The notes beneath the pieces are model-generated. The model saw only the letters and a program-made list of their open reading frames with translations. It was not told the origin of the DNA and made no database searches. A stretch of DNA of 64,000 bases. Origin: Streptomyces sp. R44. Lineage in GTDB: Bacteria; Actinomycetota; Actinomycetes; Streptomycetales; Streptomycetaceae. Of the stretch, positions 35,124 to 43,790 are shown one piece after another (the first letter of the stretch is position 1; every line of letters starts with the position of its first letter). The translations under genes were made by a program, and so were the position numbers. The DNA is taken from contig NZ_CP163444.1 of NCBI RefSeq assembly GCF_041053105.1, positions 1,426,001 through 1,490,000 on the forward strand, read 5' to 3'.

Positions 35124-35807
35124 TCAGCCGAGGTCCGGGATGCGCCAGTCGATCGGCTCGTGTCCCTGGGCGGCGACGGCCGCGTCGATCTGGGTGAAGG
35201 GACGCGATCCGAAGAACTTCTTCGCCGACAGCGGCGAGGGGTGCGCCCCCTTCACCACGACGTGCCGCTCCTCGTCGATCAGCGGCAGCTTCTTCTGCGC
35301 GTAGTTGCCCCACAGGACGAAGACGGCGGGGTCGGGGCGGGAGGCGACGGCGGTGATCACCGCGTCCGTGAACTTCTCCCAGCCCTTGCTCTTGTGCGAG
35401 TTCGCCTCGCCGGAGCGGACCGTCAGCACGGCGTTGAGCAGGAGGACGCCCTGCTCGGCCCACGGCATCAGATAGCCGTTGTCCGGGATCGGGTGGCCGA
35501 GCTCCTCGTGCATCTCCTTGTAGATGTTCCGCAGGGAGGGCGGGGTCTTCACGCCGGGGCGGACGGAGAAGCACAGGCCGTGGCCCTGCCCCTCGCCGTG
35601 GTACGGGTCCTGACCGAGGATCAGGACCTTGACCTTGTCGTACGGGGTGGCGTCGAGGGCGGCGAAGACCTCGTCCTTCGGCGGGAAGACCGGCCCCTTG
35701 GCGCGCTCCTCCTCGACGAACTCGGTGAGCTGGGCGAAGTACGGCTTCTGCAGCTCCTCGCCGAGGACACCCCGCCAGGACTCGGGCAGCATGCTGGTGT
35801 CGGTCAC
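35124..35807 (-). CDS. ung: Uracil-DNA glycosylase (family 1)
   Basis: 227-aa base-excision-repair enzyme that removes uracil from DNA. Signatures: the water-activating loop GQDPYHGEGQGHGLCFS, the Leu-intercalation/His loop HPSPLSAKKFFGSRPF, and the motif LLLNAVLTVRSGEANSH. The GTG at 35807 (MTDTSMLPESWRGV) has GGAGG 8 nt upstream and matches family starts. Confidence 0.96.
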   Translation of the reverse strand: MTDTSMLPESWRGVLGEELQKPYFAQLTEFVEEERAKGPVFPPKDEVFAALDATPYDKVKVLILGQDPYHGEGQGHGLCFSVRPGVKTPPSLRNIYKEMHEELGHPIPDNGYLMPWAEQGVLLLNAVLTVRSGEANSHKSKGWEKFTDAVITAVASRPDPAVFVLWGNYAQKKLPLIDEERHVVVKGAHPSPLSAKKFFGSRPFTQIDAAVAAQGHEPIDWRIPDLG

Positions 35808-35854
35808 GGTCACAACCTCCGGTGGACGTTCGTGCTTCTCGTCCGAGAACCTAT

Positions 35855-35879
35855 CGGGGGCCACTGACAGTGGCCCCCG
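35855..35879 (-). terminator. Hairpin terminator of the peptide-binding lipoprotein gene
   Basis: Perfect 11-bp stem (CGGGGGCCACT and its complement) with a 3-nt loop, 23 bp past the stop of the solute-binding protein gene. Confidence 0.75.
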
Positions 35880-35901
35880 GCAGGTCCTGCTGAGAGGTCC
35901 G

Positions 35902-37479
35902 CTACCAGCTGGCCCGGCGGCTCAGCTCCCACATCTGCATGACCGTCTGCGGGTCGAGCGCGCGCTCGCCGCCGCCGATGTCCTCGCCGGCCGCGATGTA
36001 CAGCTTGCCCTGCCACAGGGGCAGCAGCCGGACGTCCTGGACCATGATCTCCTGGGCCTCCACGAACTCGTCCGTGACGGTCCCGCGGTCGCTCTCGCGG
36101 CGGGACTTCGGGAGGAGCTCGTTGGTGATCCGGGGGCTCTCGTACGGCGTGCCGAGGACGTTCTCCTTGCCCAGGAAGGGGGCGACGAAGTTGTCCGGGT
36201 CCGGGAAGTCGGGGAACCAGCCGCGGCCGAAGACCGGGTACTCGCCCTTCTGGTAGCCCGCCTGGAACTCCTTCCACGGCTTGCCGTGCAGGGTGACCTT
36301 GAAGAGGCCGGACTCCTCCAGCTGCCGCTTGAGCTCGGCGAACTCGGCGGCCGTCGAGGAACCGTACCGGTCGGTGGTGTACCAGAAGTCCAGGGCGACG
36401 GGCTCGGTGATGCCGGCGTTGCGGAGGATCTTCTTCGCCTTCTCCACGCTGGGCGAACCGAAGCGGTCGAAGAACTTGGTGGTGTGGGCGGCGATGCCCT
36501 TGGGCACCATCGAGTACAGGGGCTCGGCGGTGCCCTGGTAGACCTTGCTGACCAGTTCGTCGCGGTTGACGAGCTGGGCGATCGCCTTGCGCACGGCGGG
36601 CTTGGCGACGGACTCGTCCTCGGCGTTGAAGACCAGGTAGCGGATGTCGGCGCCGGTCGACTCGACGAGCTGGAGGCCCTTGTTCTCCGGCTTGTCCTCC
36701 TGGAGGTTGACGACCTCGGCGGCGGTGAGGCCGCGGTAGGTGGCGTCGATCTCGTTCTTCCGGAGGGCGGCGACCATGGCGTCGGAGTCGTCGAAGTACT
36801 TGATCGTGACGCCGCCGTTCTTGCGGTCGGCGAAGCCCTTGTAGGTGGGGTTCTTCGTCAGCTCCGCCGCCTCGCGCTCGGTGTACGAGTCGAGGACGTA
36901 CGGGCCCGAGCCCATGACCTTGCCGTCCTTGCGGAGCTGGTCGGCCGGGTACTCGGCGGGGTCGACCAGCGACATCGCGGGGGTGGCGAGGACGAACGGG
37001 AAGGTGGCGTCCGACTTGTTGAGACGGAAGACGACGGTGCGGTCGCCGACGGTCTCGATCTTGTCGAGCGAGCCGAGCATCCCGTTGGGACCGCCCTTGT
37101 GGTTGATCGTGCGGATGCGCTCGATCGAGTACTGCACGGCGTTGGCGTCCAGCTTGTGCCCGTTGGAGAACGTGAGGCCCTCCACGAGCTTGCACTCGAA
37201 GACCCGGCTGGAGGTGTCCGTGAACTTGCAGTCGGCGGCGTCCGACTGCGGGGTGGTGCTTCCCGTCGGGAAGGCGACCAGGGTCTGGAAGACATTCCGG
37301 AAGAGCTCCCAGGAATTGTCCCAGGCGGCGGCCGGATCAAGCGTGGTGGGAGAACTCGTCGTGCCGACGACGATTCTCTGATCCCCGGCGGATTCACTGT
37401 CCGAGAAGACACCGCATCCGGTTACCAGGGATATGGACACAAGGGCTGCAGCGGCCTGCAGACTGGTCCGGTTGAACAC
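35902..37479 (-). CDS. ABC transporter peptide-binding lipoprotein (SBP family 5)
   Basis: About 525-aa extracytoplasmic oligopeptide/nickel-type solute-binding protein. The lipobox is LVTGC (Cys24 in the longer form), followed by the SBP_bac_5 body (TTLDPAAAWDNSWELFRNVF, VEGLTFSNGHKLDANAVQYS, VMGSGPYVLDSY). The GTG at 37479 has GAGGAG at good spacing; a second GTG is 6 bp upstream. No permease or ATPase gene is nearby, so it is an orphan, perhaps with signalling peptide or shared-permease function. Confidence 0.9.
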   Translation of the reverse strand: MFNRTSLQAAAALVSISLVTGCGVFSDSESAGDQRIVVGTTSSPTTLDPAAAWDNSWELFRNVFQTLVAFPTGSTTPQSDAADCKFTDTSSRVFECKLVEGLTFSNGHKLDANAVQYSIERIRTINHKGGPNGMLGSLDKIETVGDRTVVFRLNKSDATFPFVLATPAMSLVDPAEYPADQLRKDGKVMGSGPYVLDSYTEREAAELTKNPTYKGFADRKNGGVTIKYFDDSDAMVAALRKNEIDATYRGLTAAEVVNLQEDKPENKGLQLVESTGADIRYLVFNAEDESVAKPAVRKAIAQLVNRDELVSKVYQGTAEPLYSMVPKGIAAHTTKFFDRFGSPSVEKAKKILRNAGITEPVALDFWYTTDRYGSSTAAEFAELKRQLEESGLFKVTLHGKPWKEFQAGYQKGEYPVFGRGWFPDFPDPDNFVAPFLGKENVLGTPYESPRITNELLPKSRRESDRGTVTDEFVEAQEIMVQDVRLLPLWQGKLYIAAGEDIGGGERALDPQTVMQMWELSRRASW

Positions 37480-37592
37480 GTGCACGCTCCTCGTTCAGCC
37501 AGGGGTCGGCCGACGATACCGCAGCACCCCGCCAGGTCAATCTTCGAGCCCGACGGGGCACTTGAGGCATTCGACGTATAACCGGGCTCAAT

Positions 37593-37620
37593 CCGGACAG
37601 GAAATCCGGAGAGTGTCCGG
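37593..37620 (-). terminator. Inverted repeat downstream of SDR gene
   Basis: Arms CCGGACA / TGTCCGG with a 14-nt spacer, 7 bp past the stop of the minus-strand SDR gene. Weak terminator candidate; could also be part of the upstream region of the binding-protein gene. Confidence 0.4.
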
Positions 37621-37627
37621 TTATCGG

Positions 37628-38395
37628 TCACCCGACTCCGGCGTTCAGGAAAATGCCGCCGTCGACGACGAGCGTCTGACCGGTGATCCACTCCGACTGC
37701 GACGAGGTCAGGAAGGCGGCCGCGCCGCCGATGTCCTCCGGCGCGCCGAGCCGGCCGAGCGGATAGGCTGCGGCCGCCTCCGTCTCACGGCCCTCGTAGA
37801 GCGCCCGCGCGAATTTCGTCTTCACGACGGCCGGCGCGATGGCGTTGACCCGCACGAGAGGCGCGAATTCGTGCGCCAGCTGAAGGGTCAGATTGATCAT
37901 CGCGGCCTTGCTCACGCCGTACGCGCCGACGAAAGGCGAGGCGGAGACGCCGGCGATCGAGGCGATGTTCACGATCGCCCCGCCGTTCTCCTTCTGCCAG
38001 GCGTGCCAGCTGCGCTGGGCGAAACCGAGCGCGGAGATCACGTTCGTCTCGAAGACCTTGCGGGCCACCCCGAGGTCCAGGTCCGCGATGGGCCCGAAGA
38101 CGGGGTTCGTGCCGGCGTTGTTGATCAGGAAGTCCAGACGGCCGAAGCCGTCCATCGCCGCCTCGACCGCGGCGGCCTGGTGGACCTCGTCGTGCGCCTT
38201 GCCGGGGACGGCGATGACGCGGTCGGCCCCGAGCCGCTCGACGGCCTCCTTGAGGGCCTCCTCACCGCGCCCGGTGATGACGACCCGGTCGCCGCGGGCG
38301 ACCAGGGCCTCGGCGATGCCGTAGCCGATGCCCCGGCTGGCGCCGGTGACGAGGGCGACCTTGCCGGACGGCTCCGGCCGTTCCTGAGCGCTCAT
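37628..38395 (-). CDS. SDR family oxidoreductase
   Basis: 255-aa classical short-chain dehydrogenase/reductase: TGASRGIG (cofactor), NNAG, catalytic Ser (NIASIAGV), YGVSK (Tyr-x-x-x-Lys) and the C-terminal LVVDGG. The Shine-Dalgarno GAGGAGG precedes the ATG at 38395. It begins 28 bp after fabG on the same strand, so the two are probably one transcript in fatty-acyl or ketone metabolism. Confidence 0.92.
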   Translation of the reverse strand: MSAQERPEPSGKVALVTGASRGIGYGIAEALVARGDRVVITGRGEEALKEAVERLGADRVIAVPGKAHDEVHQAAAVEAAMDGFGRLDFLINNAGTNPVFGPIADLDLGVARKVFETNVISALGFAQRSWHAWQKENGGAIVNIASIAGVSASPFVGAYGVSKAAMINLTLQLAHEFAPLVRVNAIAPAVVKTKFARALYEGRETEAAAAYPLGRLGAPEDIGGAAAFLTSSQSEWITGQTLVVDGGIFLNAGVG

Positions 38396-38423
38396 GCGCG
38401 CCTCCTCCTCTCGCTGCCGGTCG

Positions 38424-39185
38424 TCAGTTGAGCGGGCCGCCGGCCACGTACATGACCTGGCCGGAGACAAAGCCGGCGTCGTCGCCCGTGAAGAAGGCGA
38501 TCGCGTTGGCGACGTCCTCGGGGCGGCCGACCCGCTGCACGGGGATCATGGAGGCGGCGGCCGCCTGGAAGTCCTCGAAGCCCATGCCGACGCGCTCGGC
38601 GGTCTGCGCGGTCATCTCGGTGACGATGAAGCCGGGGGCGACGGCGTTGGCGGTGATGCCGAACTTGCCGAGCTCCTTGGCCAGGGTCTTGGTGAAGCCC
38701 TGCAGACCCGCCTTGACGGCCGAGTAGTTGGCCTGGCCTCGGTTGCCGAGCGCCGAGGAGGAGGAGAGCGAGACGATCCGGCCGAAGCCCGCGTCCACCA
38801 TGTGCTTCTGGACGGCCTTCGCCATCAGGAAGGCGCCCTTGAGGTGGACGTTCATGACGAGGTCCCAGTCGGCCTCGGACATCTTGAAGAGCAGGTTGTC
38901 GCGGAGCACGCCCGCGTTGTTGACGAGGATCGTCGGCGCGCCGAGCTCGGCGGCGACCCGCGCGACGGCGGCCTCCACCTGAGCGCTGTCCGAGACGTCG
39001 CAGCCGACGGCGAGAGCGGTGCCGCCCGCGGCGGTGATCTTCTCGACGGTGTCCTTGCAGGCCGCCTCGTCGAGGTCGAGTACGGCGACGGCGCGGCCCT
39101 CGGCCGCCAGGCGGAGCGCGGTGGCCGCGCCGATGCCCCGTGCGGCACCCGTGACGACGGCTACGCGCTGCTCGGTGGTGGACAT
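38424..39185 (-). CDS. fabG: 3-oxoacyl-ACP reductase FabG-like
   Basis: 253-aa SDR of the FabG type: TGAARGIGAATALRLA, NNAGVLRDNLLFKM, SLSSSSALGNRGQANYSAVK (Ser and Tyr-x-x-x-Lys) and the C-terminal GFVSGQVMYVAGGPLN. GAGGAG precedes the ATG at 39185. The stand-alone location, away from the fabDHPF cluster, suggests a secondary FabG for beta-oxidation-like or polyketide intermediates. First gene of the two-gene unit. Confidence 0.9.
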   Translation of the reverse strand: MSTTEQRVAVVTGAARGIGAATALRLAAEGRAVAVLDLDEAACKDTVEKITAAGGTALAVGCDVSDSAQVEAAVARVAAELGAPTILVNNAGVLRDNLLFKMSEADWDLVMNVHLKGAFLMAKAVQKHMVDAGFGRIVSLSSSSALGNRGQANYSAVKAGLQGFTKTLAKELGKFGITANAVAPGFIVTEMTAQTAERVGMGFEDFQAAAASMIPVQRVGRPEDVANAIAFFTGDDAGFVSGQVMYVAGGPLN

Positions 39186-39257
39186 GCTTGGTTCTCCTCG
39201 CCCTTGGATCGTCCCTGGTCGCGGTCGAACCGGTGGCGCGCTCCTGCGTCCCGCACA

Positions 39258-39274
39258 TGAGCGACCGCTTAGTA
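39258..39274. promoter_or_regulatory. Possible TetR-type operator upstream of fabG
   Basis: The stretch TGAGCGACCGCTTAGTA, 73 bp upstream of the fabG start, contains AGCG-AC-CGCT with palindromic arms and resembles operator sequences of TetR regulators of fatty acid genes in actinobacteria. No regulator gene is adjacent, so the assignment is tentative. Confidence 0.35.
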
Positions 39275-39354
39275 TCGTCCGCAGACGAGACGCTAGAAGC
39301 CCTGGCACCCGGTGTCAACGGCCCACCGGGTGCACCAGGTCACTCCTCGGTCAC

Positions 39355-39738
39355 CTACCGCACGAGAAGGTCGAGCAGCCGTTCCACCTCGGCCTCGGGG
39401 TCGGCGGTCAGACCCGTGTGGACGGGCCCCGGCTGCACGACCGTGGAGCGCGGCGCGATCAGCCAGCGGAAGCGGCGCCCGGCGTCGTCGCGTGCGGCCT
39501 GACCGGCCGCGTCGCCGCCCAGGCAGACCCCCTCGACGGCACGCAGCGCGGCCCGTACGCCGGTCACGTCGGCCGCCGGGTCGAGTGCGGTCAGCTTGGC
39601 CTCGTCCAGATGCGTACGGGCGGCCACGAAGGACCGGGCGCGGCAGTAGACGACCACTCCCGCGTTGAAGCACTCGCCGCGCTCCACCCGCGGGACGACG
39701 CGCAGCAGCGCGTACTCGAAGACATCGCGGTCGGTCAC
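39355..39738 (-). CDS. DUF3037 protein, partner of HipA-like kinase
   Basis: 127-aa DUF3037 protein (FEYALLRVVPRVERGECFNA, VVYCRARSF, RFRWLIAPRSTVVQPGPVH). The GTG start overlaps the stop of the HipA-like kinase gene in a GTGA arrangement, so the two are coupled. DUF3037/HipA-kinase pairs recur widely in bacteria; whether they form a toxin-antitoxin or regulatory module is not settled. Its order (after the kinase) differs from classic hipBA. Confidence 0.88.
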   Translation of the reverse strand: MTDRDVFEYALLRVVPRVERGECFNAGVVVYCRARSFVAARTHLDEAKLTALDPAADVTGVRAALRAVEGVCLGGDAAGQAARDDAGRRFRWLIAPRSTVVQPGPVHTGLTADPEAEVERLLDLLVR

Positions 39739-40580
39739 GTCGTGCTGTCCTTCTGGGTGGGGTGCGTCCGGGGCGCGAGGCGCTCGGCGAGCCAGCCGGG
39801 CGGCTGCTGCGGCCTGCTCTCGGTGCGGGGCCCGAGCGTGATCCGCTCGTGGATGGTGGCGGCACGGGGCAGCAGCGCCGCGACGTAGGCGGCGCGCACC
39901 TCGTCGGTGCTGTCGAAGCCGGGCTCGTCGACGAGCCACTCGTCGGGGACGTCGGCGGCGACCTCCTCCAGGAGCTCGCGGGTGACCAGCGGGGCGAGCT
40001 CGGCGGCCGCGGCGGCGACGTCCGGGCCGAAGGGGGCGAGCGCGTGGTCGGAGGCGTCGTACGGCTTCGCGGCGGAGGCCTGGGCGCCCGGCCAGTTGTG
40101 GTGCCAGATCATAGTGGCGCCGTGGTCGATGAGCCACAGGTCGCCGTGCCAGACGAGCATGTTCGGGTTGCGCCAGGACCGGTCGACATTGTTGATCACC
40201 GCGTCGAACCAGACGACCTTCCCGGCCTCGCGGGGGTCGACCTCGTACGCGAGCGGGTCGAAGCCCAGCGAGCCGGGCAGGAAGTCCATGCCCAGGTTGA
40301 GCCCGCCGCTGGCCTTGAGCAGCTCCTGCACCTCCTGGTCGGGCTCGGAGAGCCCGATGACCGGGTCGAGCTGGATGGTGACGAGCTCCGGCACCCGCAG
40401 CCCGAGCCTGCGGGCGAGCTGCCCGCAGATGACCTCGGCGACCAGGGTCTTGCGCCCCTGGCCGGCGCCGGTGAATTTCATGACATACGTGCCGAGGTCG
40501 TCGGCCTCGACGATCCCGGGGAGCGAGCCGCCCTCACGCAGGGGCGTGACATAGCGGGTCGCTACGACCTCTTCCAACAC
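39735..40580 (-). CDS. HipA-family protein kinase-like protein
   Basis: 281-aa HipA-like kinase. The ATP-site lysine is Lys35 (TYVMKFTGAGQGRKTLVAEV). The catalytic segment NNVDRSWRNPNML (Asp133, Asn138 and Asn140) and the metal-binding IDHGATMIW (Asp152) are intact, so it should be active. No HTH antitoxin (HipB) is present; DUF3037 is the coupled partner. GTG start at 40580, only 77 bp from an integrase relic, but the N-terminus matches the family. Confidence 0.88.
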   Translation of the reverse strand: MLEEVVATRYVTPLREGGSLPGIVEADDLGTYVMKFTGAGQGRKTLVAEVICGQLARRLGLRVPELVTIQLDPVIGLSEPDQEVQELLKASGGLNLGMDFLPGSLGFDPLAYEVDPREAGKVVWFDAVINNVDRSWRNPNMLVWHGDLWLIDHGATMIWHHNWPGAQASAAKPYDASDHALAPFGPDVAAAAAELAPLVTRELLEEVAADVPDEWLVDEPGFDSTDEVRAAYVAALLPRAATIHERITLGPRTESRPQQPPGWLAERLAPRTHPTQKDSTT

Positions 40581-40656
40581 TTTCCCAGGCCACCCATCTC
40601 TTCAGCCTTACAATCCACGGACGACTTCTCCGGGGCGTAGAGGCAGGAATCAGCGG

Positions 40657-40957
40657 TCAACGACGCTGGGGAGAATCTGGGGAGTTTCGGCCAGCGGGCC
40701 GGTCTCCCCGCTCCCCAAGCAGACCGTCGATGGTGCCGCGCCCCTTGCTGCCAGCTTCCGGCATGAAGTGAGCATAGTAACCGAGGGTGATCGCCGGCGA
40801 GGAATGCCCGAGCCACCGCGCGGATCTTCTTCCCCTTCGGAAGGGCGAAGTACAGCCTCCCCTGGATGGCCTGCACTTGGCGCCGAACATGAAGCAGGCC
40901 GCGTTCATGGTCGATCTCCTCCGGGCTCAGCCCGAACACCTCGCCCTGGCGGTTCAC
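40657..40957 (-). pseudogene. Tyrosine recombinase (phage/ICE integrase) remnant
   Basis: Two pieces of one integrase in different frames: [18 protein letters not shown] ... [13 protein letters not shown] (about 40820-40957) and [20 protein letters not shown] ... GTIDGLLGER (about 40657-40818). The join near 40819 lacks the segment between them, including the catalytic HxxR, while the C-terminal Tyr region (LGYYAHF) survives. The N-terminal half is gone. It marks an old integrative element whose recombinase is dead. Confidence 0.8.
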
Positions 40958-40961
40958 CGAG

Positions 40962-41407
40962 CCCGACGACCACGGGCTCGGACGCTCACGCGGAGGACTG
41001 ACCACCAAGATCCACCTGGCGGTCGAGCAGGCCCAGAAGCCGATGGCCGGGCAGCGCGGGGACTCCCCGCAGTTCCAGGTCGTCCCGGACCGCATCCGCG
41101 TGCCCAGGCTCGGCCCGGGACGCCCCCGCACCCGGCCGGACAAAGTCCGCGCGCACAAGGCGTGCGCCGACGCGATATCCGCTGCACCATCCCGGAGAAG
41201 CGCGACCAGATCGCCAACCGCAAGAAGCGCGGCTCCCACGGGGGCCGGCCGCCGAAGTTCGACAAGGACGACTACAAGGAGGGCCACGCGGTGGAGTGCG
41301 GGATCAACCGCCTGAAGCGGCACCGCGCGGTGGCCACGAGGTACGACAAACTCGCCGTCCGCTACGAGGCCACCGTGCTGATCGCGGCCATCAATGAGTG
41401 GCTGTGA
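40962..41407 (+). pseudogene. IS5-family transposase remnant
   Basis: Plus-strand pieces of an IS5-type DDE transposase in shifted frames: [19 protein letters not shown], then [32 protein letters not shown], and finally [18 protein letters not shown] ... [20 protein letters not shown] ... INEWL (to the stop at 41407). The 5' third is missing and abuts the integrase relic. A second relic of the same family lies at 55075-55752. Confidence 0.8.
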
Positions 41408-42058
41408 TCAGTACAGCTTGCGGGCCAGCAACTGCACCGCCTGCGACCGATGGCCGTTCATCGTGGCAACCTCGATCCGGCTCTCGTCCACCAGGTCGAA
41501 GCCCGACAGCAGAGCACGCAGCTCCGCGATGTCGTGATGCCGACACACCGCACCGTCGTCTGTAGCGAACACCCCGTACGGTGTGCCGAATTGCTGGGCA
41601 TAGGCCGCGTAGCGGCTGTGGTTTCGTTCGTCGTCCTGCAGGACCACGTCGCTGACGTAGAGCAGCCCGCCGGGCACCAGGACGCGGTTCAGCTCGTCGA
41701 CCAGTGCCCGCTGAGCATTGCCGTCGGGGACACACGTCAACACTGCGAACAACAGGACGACATCGAAGCTCGCCGACGTGTGAGTCAGGTCCGGCGGGGA
41801 CTCCAGGACGGCGAAGCGCAGGTCAGGCCGCGACTGACGGCCCCGCTCGATCAGCGCGGGAGACAGGTCTACACCGGACACGTCAGAGAAGCCGTGCTCG
41901 CTCAACTCGGCCATCACCCGGCCGTATCCACACCCGTAATCCAGGACCCGAGCGCTCCGGCTCACCCCCGCCAGCCAGCTGAGATTCACCGGATGGGTGA
42001 ACGTCTTCGTTGCGCCGACGCTGTCCCAGTATGCGATCTGACTACCAAGATCCACCAT
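41408..42058 (-). CDS. Class I SAM-dependent methyltransferase
   Basis: 216-aa methyltransferase: motif I VLDYGCGYGRVMAEL, then VSGVDLSPALIERGRQ, motif IV FDVVLLFAVLTCV and post-motif LVPGGLLYVSDVV. The ATG at 42058 is preferred over 42082 because homologues begin MVDLGSQ. It lies beside the IS relic and its upstream DNA shows decay; acceptor unknown. Confidence 0.85.
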   Translation of the reverse strand: MVDLGSQIAYWDSVGATKTFTHPVNLSWLAGVSRSARVLDYGCGYGRVMAELSEHGFSDVSGVDLSPALIERGRQSRPDLRFAVLESPPDLTHTSASFDVVLLFAVLTCVPDGNAQRALVDELNRVLVPGGLLYVSDVVLQDDERNHSRYAAYAQQFGTPYGVFATDDGAVCRHHDIAELRALLSGFDLVDESRIEVATMNGHRSQAVQLLARKLY

Positions 42059-42163
42059 GCGAGTGCAGCATAGGGCCATCACCGACTCCGCACGTCACCG
42101 CTTGATCCACCTCTGAAACAGACCCTAGCCCGAAGGCGCACGAGGAGAAGCGAGGCGAGAGCG

Positions 42164-42288
42164 ATGCCTGACACGGACATCTGGGGGGTACGCACAGGAA
42201 GTCGGACACCATCCGCCGCATCGACACCGCGGAGGGGTGGGTCTACGTTGACCGGACCAAGGACGAGATCAAGGACGCGCCCGAGTAG
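42164..42288 (+). pseudogene. Possible small gene broken in a G6 run
   Basis: An ATG at 42164 follows a good Shine-Dalgarno (AGGAGAAGCGAGG). Reading continues as MPDTDIWG and then loses frame at GGGGGG (42183-42188); with one extra G it would continue as THRKSDTIRRIDTAEGWVY ... DEIKDAPE to the TAG at 42286, 41 aa. The rest of the 42059-42402 gap shows nothing else. Confidence 0.35.
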
Positions 42289-42402
42289 GACGACGCCCGA
42301 CACGCGGGCGAGCCCACCTACCTCGAACGGTTCGCCCGCTGTTACGGCACGCCCCCTATGTAGTGCCCTGGCAAGACCGGGGAGATACCGGCGGAAACAG
42401 CT

Positions 42403-43200
42403 TCAGGACAAGGTGGCCTGAGGTGCGACCACGGTGAAGATCGCCCCGTCGGCGTCGGCAAGGTCGATCCACCTGCTCGTGGTGGACGTGTGCACGGGCG
42501 GAGAGGACGTGCCGCCCAAACTCGTCGTGGCCGCGATCGCCTCTTCCAGGTCCGGTACAGGGAAGTGGACGTGCCAGCGCGGGCGGATCCCGGGGTCCGG
42601 TGCCTCGTCGGTCGCACGACCGCTGATGCGCGCGACGGCGGCGTGGCCGTGCCGCAGGACGACGTCGTCGTGCTCGTAGGACGCGACACAGCATCCGGCC
42701 CGCTCCCCCGCCCAGCCGAGCACCTCCCCGTAGAAGATCGCGGCCTCGAAGGCATGGCGTGTGTGCAGCTCCAGCCAGGCCGGGGCGCCGCCACGACCCA
42801 CTGACCAGTCCGGGACGACCGCTCCCTCCCAGAACCCGAAGACCGCTCCGGCGGGGTCGGCCGCCAGCCCCGCCCTGCCGGTACCGAAGGCGAGGGGCCC
42901 CACCGCCATGGTCGCTCCGCGCTCGGAGATTCTGGCGGCGGTGACATCGGCGTCGGAGACGGCGAAGTAAGGCGTCCACGCCACCGGCAGGTCGAGTCGT
43001 TCGGCCGGTGCACCGATACCCGCGACGGGCATGCCCTCCTGGAGAGCGACCGAGAAACTGTCCCCGAGGCCGCTGGAACGGAACTCCCAGCCGAGGACAC
43101 CGGCATAGAAGCTCTGCGCGGCAACCAGGTCCCAGGACATCAGACTGACCCAGCACGGGGCGCCCGCGATCTCGTGGCTCGAAGTGGACACGGCCGTCAC
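42403..43200 (-). CDS. Two-domain VOC (glyoxalase-like) protein
   Basis: 265-aa protein with two VOC repeats (residues 14-130 and 138-258): PCWVSLMSWDLVAAQSFYAG and PAWLELHTRHAFEAAIFYGE begin each half, a layout frequent in Streptomyces resistance- or 27-kDa-antigen-like proteins. GTG start. Possible roles are metal-dependent isomerase or small-molecule binding and resistance; substrate unknown. Confidence 0.87.
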   Translation of the reverse strand: MTAVSTSSHEIAGAPCWVSLMSWDLVAAQSFYAGVLGWEFRSSGLGDSFSVALQEGMPVAGIGAPAERLDLPVAWTPYFAVSDADVTAARISERGATMAVGPLAFGTGRAGLAADPAGAVFGFWEGAVVPDWSVGRGGAPAWLELHTRHAFEAAIFYGEVLGWAGERAGCCVASYEHDDVVLRHGHAAVARISGRATDEAPDPGIRPRWHVHFPVPDLEEAIAATTSLGGTSSPPVHTSTTSRWIDLADADGAIFTVVAPQATLS

Positions 43201-43370
43201 CCTCGCATCACCCAGGCGGGAAGGGACACCTTCAACCGTAGACCCGCCAAAGGCATCGGGCCGCGAGCGGGCCCCGTCCGACAGGGAGCGCCTCCATCCG
43301 GAGGGGGAGACCGGACGGCGGCGCCCGTTCGCGCATGCCCTCGGCGCGCCGCTTCATGCGCACGAAGGCG

Positions 43371-43790
43371 TCACTCCCCACGCGGCAACAGCGGGCCCAG
43401 CGGTCCGAGGTCCAGGTTCAGGTCGTCCAGCGTGTAGCCGTGCTCGACGCAGAGATCGGACAGCGCGTCGTGCAGTGCCATCAGGGTCGCGCCCAGCTCC
43501 TCTTCCTGGTCGTCTGTGAGGTCGCCGGCGTCGACGCGTCGCAGGGCCTGCCTCTCGATGAGCTGGCGCACGAGTTCCACGATCGTGAGGACGAGCTTGA
43601 GGAGGTCCTCCTCCACGGTCTCGCGGCCTGTCCGGATCCGGCGAGCGGGAGGCAGGGACTCTTCGGCGGGGGTGGACGGCGCCTGGAGGAGACGGAACGT
43701 GTCGCCCAGGTTGGCCGCGACATCGCGCAGGGCGGGCGAGGGGGCCGGGGAGCTCTTCCGTTCCCCGGGCGTCGGACCGGTCCCACTCAC
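43371..43790 (-). CDS. gvpK: Gas vesicle protein GvpK
   Basis: 139-aa GvpK: the core GRETVEEDLLKLVLTIVELV, RQALRRVDAGDLTDDQEEEL and HGYTLDDLNLDLGPLGPLLP is diagnostic. GvpK is a minor, essential assembly component of unknown mechanism. It is last in the gvp operon; its GTG start overlaps the gvpS stop (GTGA). Confidence 0.93.
   Translation of the reverse strand: MSGTGPTPGERKSSPAPSPALRDVAANLGDTFRLLQAPSTPAEESLPPARRIRTGRETVEEDLLKLVLTIVELVRQLIERQALRRVDAGDLTDDQEEELGATLMALHDALSDLCVEHGYTLDDLNLDLGPLGPLLPRGE

Noticed and set aside
40581..42400. tRNA gene as attachment site for the integrase relic
   Set aside because: No cloverleaf or TTCGA-type T-loop was seen in this stretch; the target site remains unknown.
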